Assembly: GCF_020982545.1 (NCBI RefSeq)
Contig: NZ_JAJKLK010000021.1
Coordinates: forward strand, 1 to 64,000
Source: Streptomyces sp. MNU76
GTDB lineage: Bacteria > Actinomycetota > Actinomycetes > Streptomycetales > Streptomycetaceae
Length of the DNA stretch: 64,000 bases
Reading direction: 5' to 3'
Shown here: piece after piece, positions 7,791-15,569 of the stretch
How the letters are laid out: each line of letters begins with the position of its first letter
Position numbering within the stretch: the first letter of the stretch is position 1
The notes under the pieces: generated by a model
What the model saw: the letters and a program-made list of their open reading frames with translations, nothing else
Told to the model about the DNA's origin: nothing
Databases searched by the model: none
Made by a program: the position numbers and the translations under genes

Positions 7791-8387
7791 GTGCCAGGCG
7801 CGTCCGGCCGGGTGCTTGTTGTGGACGACAACAAGGTCATCCGGCAGCTGATCAGGGTCAACCTCGAGCTGGAGGGCTTCGAGGTGGTGACCGCGGCTGA
7901 TGGTGCCGAATGCCTGGACGTCGTTCATCAGGTGCGGCCCGACCTCATCACCCTCGACGTCGTCATGCCTCGGCTCGACGGTCTCCGTACCGCCGCCCAG
8001 CTCCGCGGCGACCCGCGCACACGGCGTCTGCCACTCGCCATCGTCAGCGCCTGTACCCAACACGAGGTCGAGGCCGGGCTCGACGTCGGCGTCGACGCGT
8101 TCCTCGCCAAGCCCTTCGAACCGAGCGAACTCGTCTCCTTGGTCCGGCAGTTGGTCGAGCAGGCGCGGCTCGGGAGCGGTGTGGCCGCGTCTGACGGGGG
8201 CGGCGGCGTCGCAGCCGACGGTCCAGTCGCCTCCGCCACCACCCTCGGCTCCGGCACCGCCACGTCCACCACCGCCCCCAACGCTGCCATCGCTCCCTCC
8301 TCCACCGCCGGGTCCACGGCTGGCGGCTCGGGCAACGGGAGCGACCAACCCGAGCGTGCCCAGCGCGCAGGCCGTACCGGAAGTTGA
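7791..8387 (+). CDS. Single-domain response regulator (CheY-like receiver)
   Basis: Encodes 198 residues from GTG 7791 (VPGASGRVLVVDDNKVIRQ); the in-frame GTG at 7737 would add a non-homologous tail. The receiver domain covers residues 7-125: acidic pair VVDDN, phospho-acceptor D56 (ITLDVVMP), SA at about residue 86, and K107 (FLAKPFEP). The last 65 residues are Gly/Ala/Ser/Thr-rich and disordered. There is no output domain, so it should signal by protein contact. No kinase gene is adjacent. In Streptomyces this gene is conserved beside nrtL and the tRNA-Arg. It is followed by a long perfect hairpin. Confidence 0.85.
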   Translation: MPGASGRVLVVDDNKVIRQLIRVNLELEGFEVVTAADGAECLDVVHQVRPDLITLDVVMPRLDGLRTAAQLRGDPRTRRLPLAIVSACTQHEVEAGLDVGVDAFLAKPFEPSELVSLVRQLVEQARLGSGVAASDGGGGVAADGPVASATTLGSGTATSTTAPNAAIAPSSTAGSTAGGSGNGSDQPERAQRAGRTGS

Positions 8388-8426
8388 TTCGAGGGCGCGA
8401 CACCTGACGTCTGACACCTGACGCGT

Positions 8427-8476
8427 GACACCTGACACCTGACGCGTGACGCGTGACGCGTCAGGTGTCAGGTGTC
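8427..8476 (+). terminator. Long perfect hairpin built from TGACACC / ACGCGT repeats
   Basis: A 21-bp arm (8427-8447) pairs perfectly with 8456-8476 around an 8-base loop. The flank 8400-8426 carries further copies of the same units (CACCTGACG, GACACCTGACGCGT). It sits between the response regulator stop and nrtL, so termination or mRNA end protection is likely. No T-run follows. Confidence 0.7.
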
Positions 8477-8600
8477 TCCACGGACTCCTTCTCCTTCTCT
8501 TTGTGCTTCGGCCTCGCCAGAAGCCCCGCCCGTCCACATCGCGGACCCCGAGGTAAACCGGCTCGCATACCCACCTCCCTCCTCCCATACGCTTGTCCCC

Positions 8601-9692
8601 GTGACCCCCGTCGAGCTCTCCCGTACCGTGCTGCGCGCGGTGCGTCGTGCTGTCGACGACGGGGAGCTGAGCGTGGCCGTGCCCGCACGCGCCGTCGTCA
8701 CCCCGCCGGGGCCCGGCGGGCGCGGGGACTACGCCACGAACATCGCCCTGCAGCTGGCCCGGCCCGCCGGTCGGCCTCCCCTGCAAGTCGCCGAGATACT
8801 GCGACCCCACCTCAGCCGCACCGACGGAGTCGCCGCCGTCGAGATCACCGGCCCCGGCTTCCTCAACATCCACCTCGACCGGGCCGCCGTCACCGCCCTC
8901 GTGCGCCGGATCCAGGGCAACGGGGGTGCTCCGGACACGACGAGTGCTCTTCCCTACGGTCACAGCGACACCCTCGCCGGGCACGTCGTCCGGCTGCGCA
9001 TCCCGTACGACATCCGCGCCGAGGTCGTCGCCGACGCGCTCGTACGGATCATCGCCAGTCAGGGTGGTCGGGTCGAGGTCGATCACGTGTCCGGTCCACT
9101 TCTGAAGCCTGGTGCCGATGACCGGAGCCGGGCCACGCCGCTCGGCGCTCCGGAAACGGCCCTCACCAGCGCGCTCACCTCCTCCACCCCATCGACCTCC
9201 GCCCCGTCCCCGCCCCGGAGGACCCCACCCCCTCGGCCCCGACGCCCTCCGTTGGGCCCTGCTGCACCGGCCGCCCACGACCGGCCCCGGATCACGGCGG
9301 ACCTCCTCGTGCAGCGGGCCGCCAACCCCGGGTCCGTTACGCCCACGCCCGGGCCCGCGCGCTCACCCGCAACGCCGCGGGCCTCGGGTTCACAGGCGAC
9401 GTCACCACCCCGACGTCACCGCCCCAGACGTGGCCACCCCCTCGTCAGCGCCCTCACCGAGTACCCCTCCGTCCTCGCCCGAGCGGCCACGCACCGCGCT
9501 CCCGATCGTCTCGCCCGGCACCTGGTCGTCCTCGCCGACGCCCTGCTCGCCTTCCAGCACACGGTGCTGCCGCGCGGCGACGAGAAACCCTCGGCCGCCC
9601 ACCGGGCCCGGCTGGCCCTTGCCGAAGCCGCCGGGACGGTGCTGGCCGGCGGCCTGTCCCTGCTCGGCATCGACGCACCCGAATATCTCTGA
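8601..9692 (+). pseudogene. nrtL: ArgS-related anticodon-binding protein NrtL, with serial frameshifts
   Basis: Start GTG 8601 (VTPVELSRTVLRAVRRAV). The N-terminal part (to about 9100) matches the Arg-tRNA synthetase N-terminal domain (YATNIALQLARPAG..PLQVAEILR, GPGFLNIHL). The C-terminal part (from about 9440) matches the DALR anticodon-binding domain (LVSALTEYPSVL, LADALLAFQHTVLP, AHRARLALAEAAGTVLAGGLSLLGI). In between, conserved blocks lie in different frames in turn: LHPIDLRPVPAPEDPTP, LGPDALRWALLH, DRPRITADLLVQRAANP, VRYAHARARALTRNAAGLGF, then DVTAPDVATP. The continuous frame is open throughout only because GC-rich frames rarely contain stops. Relatives lack the synthetase catalytic domain; their role is unknown. 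Confidence 0.7.
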
Positions 9693-9951
9693 GCGAGCGA
9701 GGGAGCAAGCCAGGAGCGAGGAGCGAGCGAGCCGGAGGCCATAGCCCAAGCCCAGGTCCAACCAAGGTCCAAGCCAGGTCCGAGCCCGAACCGCAAGCCG
9801 AGCCGCCGACCGCAAGCCGCAAGCGAGCTAAGCGAAGCGCAGTCGAGCCGACAGTCACCGCCGCCCGCCCGCCCATCCGCCCGCACCACACCGCACCCGG
9901 CCAAAGCCCCCGCGCCGCCCGCCCAGAGAGCACACAGAAAGCCGTAGGAAA
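9693..9951. repeat. Low-complexity purine-rich repeats between nrtL and lysA
   Basis: 9690-9870 is built from degenerate short units: GAGCGAGC/GAGGAGCGAG first, then CAAGCC/CCAGGTCC/CAAGGTCC, then CGAACCGCAAGC. After that comes a C/G-only stretch and the lysA ribosome site TAGGAAA. No gene is supported. It looks like slippage-expanded sequence. Confidence 0.6.
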
Positions 9952-11343
9952 ATGAGTCGTTCCGCACACCCCGCCGGGCCCCGTCACGCCGACGTGCTTC
10001 CCGAGGGGCACTATTCCGCCCCGCCTGCCGACCTGAACACGCTGGACCCGAAGGTGTGGGCGCAGACCGTCACCCGTACCCCCGACGGAGTCGTCAGCGT
10101 CGGCGGGATCGATGTGAAGGCGCTCGCGGAGGAGTTCGGTACGCCCGCGTACTTCGTCGACGAGGCCGACTTCCGCGCGCGGGCGCGCGCCTGGCGCACC
10201 GCGTTCGGGCAGGACGCCGACGTGTTCTACGCGGGCAAGGCGTTCCTGTCCCGGGCCGTCGTGCGCTGGCTGCACGAGGAGGGGCTCAACCTCGACGTCT
10301 GCTCCGGCGGCGAGCTGGCCACCGCGCTCTCCGCCGGTATGCCCGCCGACCGCATCGCCTTCCACGGCAACAACAAGTCCGAGAGCGAGATCCGCCGGGC
10401 CGTCGAGGCCGGCGTCGGGCGGATCGTGCTCGACTCCTTCCAGGAGATCGTGCGCGTCGCGCACATCGCCCAGTCGCTCGGCACGCGGCAGCGGGTGCAG
10501 ATCCGCGTCACCGTCGGCGTCGAGGCCCACACCCACGAGTTCATCGCCACCGCCCACGAGGACCAGAAGTTCGGGATTCCGCTCGCAGGCGGGCAGGCCG
10601 CCGAAGCCGTGCGGCGGGCGCTCAAGCTCGACGGGCTCGAACTCATCGGCATCCACAGCCACATCGGTTCGCAGATCTTCGACACCTCCGGGTTCGAGGT
10701 CGCCGCCCACCGTGTCGTCGGGCTGCTCAAGCAGATCCGTGACGAGCACGGCGTCGAGCTGCCCGAGATCGACCTCGGCGGCGGGCTCGGCATCGCCTAC
10801 ACCAGCGACGACGACCCCCGTGAGCCCCACGAGATCGCCAAGGCGTTGACCGAGATCGTCAACCGGGAGTGCGACACCGCCAAGCTGCGCGCCCCGCGCA
10901 TCTCCGTCGAGCCGGGGCGGGCCATCGTCGGGCCCACCGCCTTCACGCTCTACGAGGTCGGGACCATCAAGCCGCTGGACGGGCTGCGGACGTACGTGTC
11001 CGTCGACGGGGGAATGTCGGACAACATCAGGACCGCGCTCTACGACGCCGAGTACAGCGTCGCGCTGGTGTCCCGGACCTCCGACGCCGAGCCGATGCTC
11101 GCGCGTGTGGTCGGCAAGCACTGCGAGAGCGGTGACATCGTGGTGAGGGACGCGTTCCTGCCTGCGGACCTGGCACCGGGTGACCTGATCGCCGTGCCGG
11201 CGACGGGCGCGTACTGCCGTTCCATGGCGAGCAATTACAACCACGTCCTGCGCCCGCCGGTCGTCGCCGTCAATGATGGAGAGGCCCGTGTCATCGTCCG
11301 CCGCGAGACGGAGGAGGATCTTCTCCGGCTCGACGTCGGCTGA
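9952..11343 (+). CDS. lysA: Diaminopimelate decarboxylase
   Basis: Encodes 463 residues. It converts meso-diaminopimelate to L-lysine, the last step of lysine synthesis, in the cytoplasm with PLP. It is an alanine-racemase-fold (group IV) decarboxylase. The PLP lysine is K96 (FYAGKAFLS). Other family marks are HGNNKSESEI, HSHIGSQIFD, EIDLGGGLGIAY, the PLP phosphate region EPGRAIVG, and the C-terminal GAYCRSMASNYN that completes the dimer active site. AGGAAA lies just before ATG 9952. It heads a lysine/threonine cluster with hom, thrC and thrB; the 177-bp gap to hom suggests separate transcription or read-through. Confidence 0.97.
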   Translation: MSRSAHPAGPRHADVLPEGHYSAPPADLNTLDPKVWAQTVTRTPDGVVSVGGIDVKALAEEFGTPAYFVDEADFRARARAWRTAFGQDADVFYAGKAFLSRAVVRWLHEEGLNLDVCSGGELATALSAGMPADRIAFHGNNKSESEIRRAVEAGVGRIVLDSFQEIVRVAHIAQSLGTRQRVQIRVTVGVEAHTHEFIATAHEDQKFGIPLAGGQAAEAVRRALKLDGLELIGIHSHIGSQIFDTSGFEVAAHRVVGLLKQIRDEHGVELPEIDLGGGLGIAYTSDDDPREPHEIAKALTEIVNRECDTAKLRAPRISVEPGRAIVGPTAFTLYEVGTIKPLDGLRTYVSVDGGMSDNIRTALYDAEYSVALVSRTSDAEPMLARVVGKHCESGDIVVRDAFLPADLAPGDLIAVPATGAYCRSMASNYNHVLRPPVVAVNDGEARVIVRRETEEDLLRLDVG

Positions 11344-11378
11344 AGCGCGGCGGCAATAGAGGATGAAGAACCTCAGAG

Positions 11379-11411
11379 CCGGAAGATCTCCGTCCTCCGG
11401 CGCTGAGAAAA
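11379..11411 (+). terminator. Possible hairpin in the lysA-hom gap
   Basis: GCCGGA near 11379 can pair with TCCGGC near 11396-11401, with a further partial match inside. It is short and interrupted, so only a weak terminator or attenuator candidate. The rest of the 177-bp gap shows no gene. Confidence 0.3.
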
Positions 11412-11520
11412 TGAAATAGATGTCTCACGATCCGGACCAGGGATAGAAACTCCCGTCCGGTGAGTGAGACTGGTCCCACCGTGTTCGGTATGTCGGTATG
11501 TGAGGAAACGAGGTCGGATG

Positions 11521-12810
11521 ATGCGTACGCGTCCGCTGAAGGTGGCGCTGCTGGGCTGTGGGGTTGTCGGCTCAGAGGTGGCGCGCATCATGACGACGCA
11601 CGCCGACGATCTCGCCGCGCGCATCGGCGCCCCGGTGGAGCTCGCGGGCGTGGCGGTCCGGCGGCCCTCGCGGGTGCGTGAGGGCATCGACCCGGCGCTC
11701 GTCACCACCGACGCGACCGCCCTGGTCAAACGGGGGGACATCGACGTCGTCGTCGAGGTCATCGGCGGTATCGAGCCCGCCCGCTCCCTCATCACCACCG
11801 CGTTCGAGTACGGCGCCTCCGTCGTCTCCGCCAACAAGGCCCTCCTCGCCCAGGACGGCGCCGCCCTGCACGCCGCCGCCGGGGACCACGACGCGGACCT
11901 CTACTACGAGGCCGCCGTCGCCGGTGCCATCCCGCTGATCCGGCCGCTGCGCGAGTCCCTCGCCGGCGACAAGATCAACCGGGTGATGGGCATCGTCAAC
12001 GGGACGACCAACTTCATCCTCGACAAGATGGACACCACCGGGGCCGGTTATCAGGAGGCCCTCGACGAGGCCACCGCCCTCGGGTACGCGGAAGCCGACC
12101 CGACCGCGGACGTGGAGGGGTTCGACGCCGCCGCGAAGGCCGCGATCCTCGCCGGTATCGCCTTCCACTCGCGCGTGCGGCTCGACGACGTGTACCGCGA
12201 GGGCATGACCGAGGTCACGGCGGCCGACTTCGCCTCCGCCAAGAACATGGGCTGCACCATCAAGCTGCTCGCCATCTGCGAGCGGGCCGCGGACGGCGGG
12301 TCCGTCACCGCGCGCGTGCACCCCGCGATGATCCCGCTGACCCACCCGCTGGCCTCCGTGCGCGGCGCCTACAACGCGGTGTTCGTGGAGTCGGACGCCG
12401 CAGGTCAGCTGATGTTCTACGGGCCGGGCGCGGGCGGTGCCCCCACCGCCTCCGCCGTGCTCGGTGACCTCGTGGCCGTATGCCGCAACCGCCTCGCCGG
12501 CTCCACCGGACCCGGCGAGTCCGCCTATGCCGCCCTGCCGGTCTCGCCGATGGGCGAGGTCGTCACGCGCTACCACATCAGCCTCGACGTCGCCGACAAA
12601 CCGGGAGTTCTCGCCCAGGTGGCGACCGTGTTCGCGGAGCACGGTGTGTCGATCGATACGGTTCGGCAGACGGGCAAGGACGGCGAGGCCTCTCTCGTCG
12701 TCGTCACCCACCGCGCCTCCGACGCCTCCCTCACCGGGACCGTCGAGGCGCTGCGCAACCTCGACACCGTGCGGGGTGTCGCCAGCATCATGCGGGTTGA
12801 AGGAGAGTAA
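11521..12810 (+). CDS. hom: Homoserine dehydrogenase
   Basis: Encodes 429 residues. It reduces aspartate semialdehyde to homoserine with NAD(P)H, the branch point toward threonine and methionine. The Rossmann nucleotide site LLGCGVVGSEVA is at residues 9-20. The catalytic domain includes NKALLA, YYEAAVAGAIPLI, the signature GIVNGTTNFILDKM, and EADPTADVEGFDAAAK with the catalytic Asp/Lys. A C-terminal ACT domain (ISLDVADKPGVLAQVATVF) probably gives threonine feedback control. Adjacent ATGs at 11518 and 11521 are both possible; GAGG spacing favours 11521. thrC starts 6 bases after the stop, so the two are co-transcribed. Confidence 0.96.
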   Translation: MRTRPLKVALLGCGVVGSEVARIMTTHADDLAARIGAPVELAGVAVRRPSRVREGIDPALVTTDATALVKRGDIDVVVEVIGGIEPARSLITTAFEYGASVVSANKALLAQDGAALHAAAGDHDADLYYEAAVAGAIPLIRPLRESLAGDKINRVMGIVNGTTNFILDKMDTTGAGYQEALDEATALGYAEADPTADVEGFDAAAKAAILAGIAFHSRVRLDDVYREGMTEVTAADFASAKNMGCTIKLLAICERAADGGSVTARVHPAMIPLTHPLASVRGAYNAVFVESDAAGQLMFYGPGAGGAPTASAVLGDLVAVCRNRLAGSTGPGESAYAALPVSPMGEVVTRYHISLDVADKPGVLAQVATVFAEHGVSIDTVRQTGKDGEASLVVVTHRASDASLTGTVEALRNLDTVRGVASIMRVEGE

Positions 12811-12816
12811 CCAGCA

Positions 12817-13875
12817 ATGACCCACCAATGGCGCGGAATCATCGAGGAGTACCGGGACCGGCTGCCCGTCTCCGACAGCACGCCGGTCGTGACGCTCCGC
12901 GAGGGCGGCACGCCCCTCGTACCCGCGCAGGTGCTCTCCGAGCGCACGGGCTGCGAGGTCCACCTCAAGGTGGAGGGCGCGAACCCCACCGGATCCTTCA
13001 AGGACCGCGGTATGACCATGGCCATCTCGCGTGCGAAGGAAGAGGGCGCGAAGGCCGTCATCTGTGCCTCCACGGGCAACACCTCTGCCTCCGCGGCCGC
13101 CTACGCCGTCCGCGCGGGCATGGTCTCGGCCGTGCTCGTCCCGCAGGGCAAGATCGCGCTGGGCAAGATGGGCCAGGCCCTGGTGCACGGCGCGAAGATC
13201 CTCCAGGTCGACGGCAACTTCGACGACTGCCTCACCCTCGCGCGTGAACTGAGCGACAACTACCCGGTGGCGCTGGTCAATTCAGTCAACCCGGTGCGGA
13301 TCGAGGGCCAGAAGACCGCCGCGTTCGAGATCGTGGACATGCTCGGCGACGCCCCCGACATCCATGTCCTGCCGGTGGGCAACGCGGGCAACATCACGGC
13401 GTACTGGAGGGGCTACAAGGAGTACGCCGCCGACGGCATCGCCGCGAAGACGCCACGGATGTGGGGCTTCCAGGCCTCCGGTTCCGCGCCGATCGTGCGC
13501 GGCGAGGTCGTCAAGGACCCGTCGACGATCGCCACCGCGATCCGGATCGGCAACCCCGCGTCCTGGCAGTACGCCCTGGCCGCGCGGGACGAGTCCGGCG
13601 GCTTCATCGACGAGGTGACGGACCGTGAGATCCTGCGCGCCTACCGGCTGTTGGCCGCTCAGGAGGGTGTGTTCGTGGAGCCTGCCTCCGCCGCCTCCGT
13701 GGCCGGTCTGTTGAAGGCCGCCGAGGCCGGCAAGGTCGACCCGGGCCAGACCATCGTCTGCACGGTCACCGGCAACGGCCTGAAGGACCCCGACTGGGCC
13801 GTCGCGGGCGCCCCGCAGCCCGTCACGGTCCCGGTGGACGCGGCGACGGCGGCCGAGCGCCTCGGCCTCGCGTAA
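12817..13875 (+). CDS. thrC: Threonine synthase
   Basis: Encodes 352 residues. It makes L-threonine from O-phosphohomoserine, with PLP, in the cytoplasm. The PLP lysine lies in NPTGSFKDRGMTMA (about K61). CASTGNTSASAAAYAV is the phosphate-binding and substrate loop, and LPVGNAGNITAYW and TGNGLKDPD are family signatures. Length is typical of the short bacterial class. AGGAGAG precedes ATG 12817, and hom ends only 6 bases upstream, so it is translated from the same transcript. Confidence 0.97.
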   Translation: MTHQWRGIIEEYRDRLPVSDSTPVVTLREGGTPLVPAQVLSERTGCEVHLKVEGANPTGSFKDRGMTMAISRAKEEGAKAVICASTGNTSASAAAYAVRAGMVSAVLVPQGKIALGKMGQALVHGAKILQVDGNFDDCLTLARELSDNYPVALVNSVNPVRIEGQKTAAFEIVDMLGDAPDIHVLPVGNAGNITAYWRGYKEYAADGIAAKTPRMWGFQASGSAPIVRGEVVKDPSTIATAIRIGNPASWQYALAARDESGGFIDEVTDREILRAYRLLAAQEGVFVEPASAASVAGLLKAAEAGKVDPGQTIVCTVTGNGLKDPDWAVAGAPQPVTVPVDAATAAERLGLA

Positions 13876-14210
13876 CGACACGGACGGCTGCTCGCGTATC
13901 CTCTCGCCCAGCCGTTCGAAAAGACCTGGGAGTCGCGCGTAGACGTCGATTCTCGGGGGATAACCCTGACAGGACCCGACAGGGGGTGCACAGGGGGCTT
14001 ACGACACGCATCGTGCGCCTCCTGTGCGCCCTATGTCGCCACAGAACCTTCCTTCGATAGGCTGTGGTGAACCCGCCCGCTGCATATGCCCCGCAAGGGT
14101 GCGGCGCCGCGCCGTCCTGAGCGGCCGCAGGGTTCCAGGTACCTGTCGAACGCCAATCGAATGTCATTCGACAATCGTCAATCTCGCAGCTCAAGGAGAG
14201 TCATCGAGCG
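13876..14210 (+). other. thrC-thrB intergenic region, probable thrB leader
   Basis: No gene in 335 bases. It probably holds a thrB promoter: ATAGGCT at about 14054-14060 is a plausible -10, and the region 14100-14210 is an untranslated leader ending in AAGGAGAG. No riboswitch class is recognisable. Confidence 0.35.
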
Positions 14211-15164
14211 ATGGCCGGTCCAGCGTTCCGCGCCGCCGCCGTACGGGTGCGCGTCCCCGCCACCAGCGCCAACCTCGGTCCGGGCTTCGACGCCCTGGGT
14301 CTGTCGCTGGGGCTCTACGACGACGTGGTCGTCCGGGTGGCCGACTCCGGCCTGCACGTCGACATCGCGGGGGAGGGCAGCGAGACGCTCCCGCGCGACG
14401 AGCGGCATCTGCTCGTCCGCTCCCTGCGCACCGCCTTCGACCTGCTCGGCGGACAGCCCCGGGGCCTGGAGATCGTCTGCGCCAACCGCATCCCGCACGG
14501 CCGCGGTCTCGGCTCCTCCTCCGCCGCCATCTGCGCCGGCATCGTCGCCGCCCGTGCCGTGACCATAGGCGGGGACAACCGGCTCGACGACGCCGCGCTG
14601 CTCGAACTGGCCACGGAGATCGAGGGCCACCCCGACAACGTCGCGGCCTGCCTCCTCGGTGGTTTCACCCTCTCCTGGATGGAGGGCGGCGCCGCGCGGG
14701 CGATCAGGATGGACCCCGCGGATTCCATCGTTCCGGTGGTTTTCGTGCCCGGGAAGCCGGTTCTGACGGAGACAGCGCGCGGACTGCTCCCGCGCAACGT
14801 CCCGCACGTCGACGCTGCCACCAACGCGGGCCGGGCGGCCCTCCTCGTGGAGGCCCTGACCAGGCGCCCCGAACTGCTGCTGCCCGCGACCGAGGACCGG
14901 CTGCACCAGGAGTACCGGGCGCCCGCCATGCCGGAGAGCGCGGCCCTGGTCGAGCGACTGCGGGCCGACGGCGTCCCGGCGGTCATCTCCGGCGCCGGAC
15001 CCACCGTCCTGGCCCTGGCCGACGAGGCCAGTGCCGACAAGGTGGCCGATCTCGCGGGTGCGGGATGGGCCGCGAACCGGCTGGACCTCGACGCCCGAGG
15101 GGCGTGCGTCCTGCCGCTCACCACCACCGTCGCCGAACGCGGCGTCGACACCGGCGACGCGTAG
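14211..15164 (+). CDS. thrB: Homoserine kinase
   Basis: Encodes 317 residues of the GHMP kinase superfamily. It phosphorylates homoserine with ATP to give the substrate of ThrC. Motif 1 is VRVPATSANLGPGFDALG (residues 8-30). The ATP loop is IPHGRGLGSSSAAICAGIVAA, and motif 3 is VISGAGPTVLALA near residue 260. AAGGAGAG lies 9 bases before ATG 14211. It is separated from thrC by 335 bases, so it may have its own promoter, but it completes the hom-thrC-thrB pathway cluster. Confidence 0.96.
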   Translation: MAGPAFRAAAVRVRVPATSANLGPGFDALGLSLGLYDDVVVRVADSGLHVDIAGEGSETLPRDERHLLVRSLRTAFDLLGGQPRGLEIVCANRIPHGRGLGSSSAAICAGIVAARAVTIGGDNRLDDAALLELATEIEGHPDNVAACLLGGFTLSWMEGGAARAIRMDPADSIVPVVFVPGKPVLTETARGLLPRNVPHVDAATNAGRAALLVEALTRRPELLLPATEDRLHQEYRAPAMPESAALVERLRADGVPAVISGAGPTVLALADEASADKVADLAGAGWAANRLDLDARGACVLPLTTTVAERGVDTGDA

Positions 15165-15569
15165 GGGCGCGGTTGCCGGATTTCGAGAGGGGGAATGTTT
15201 GTTGGATCCGGTAGTGTTAACCTCAAGTCTGCACCTGCCCCAGCCATGGCGAGGTGCTTATCGTCCCCGTCCGGGACAACCATTCTTCCGGGAGTCTCCC
15301 AAGCCGCACTGTGCTTCGTACGTCAAGCTGTACGCCGTACGCAGGCACTGAGCGGTCTGCCGAGCAGGCTCCGGAACCGGCGTTGCCGAGCCGCGTGACA
15401 CAGACATTCAGTGCCACGGCCCGGAAAGCGCCGAATCACCAGAAATTCCCCTCCGCCGCCTTTGGCGGACCACCGCCCCGGCACGGTCCACCCGAACAGG
15501 ACCGAAGCCGGACAGCACAAACGGTCGCCGAGCCAGAAGGCCGACGTCCGCTCCAGGGAAGGACCCTTC
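15165..15569 (+). other. Long rho leader region
   Basis: 405 bases without a supportable gene between thrB and rho. It is less GC-biased around 15195-15230 (TAGTGTTAACCTCAAG), which is the likely promoter area, and contains imperfect GTACG-rich dyads near 15315-15345. Long leaders on rho genes are often used for Rho autoregulation; that is inference here. Confidence 0.35.

Noticed and set aside
8400..8476. Possible CRISPR or iteron array
   Set aside because: Units are 7-14 bases with no spacer structure; the region is best explained as a hairpin terminator with duplicated units.
15195..15225. Promoter hexamers for rho around TAGTGT
   Set aside because: No -35 at an acceptable distance could be identified, so I kept only a general leader entry.
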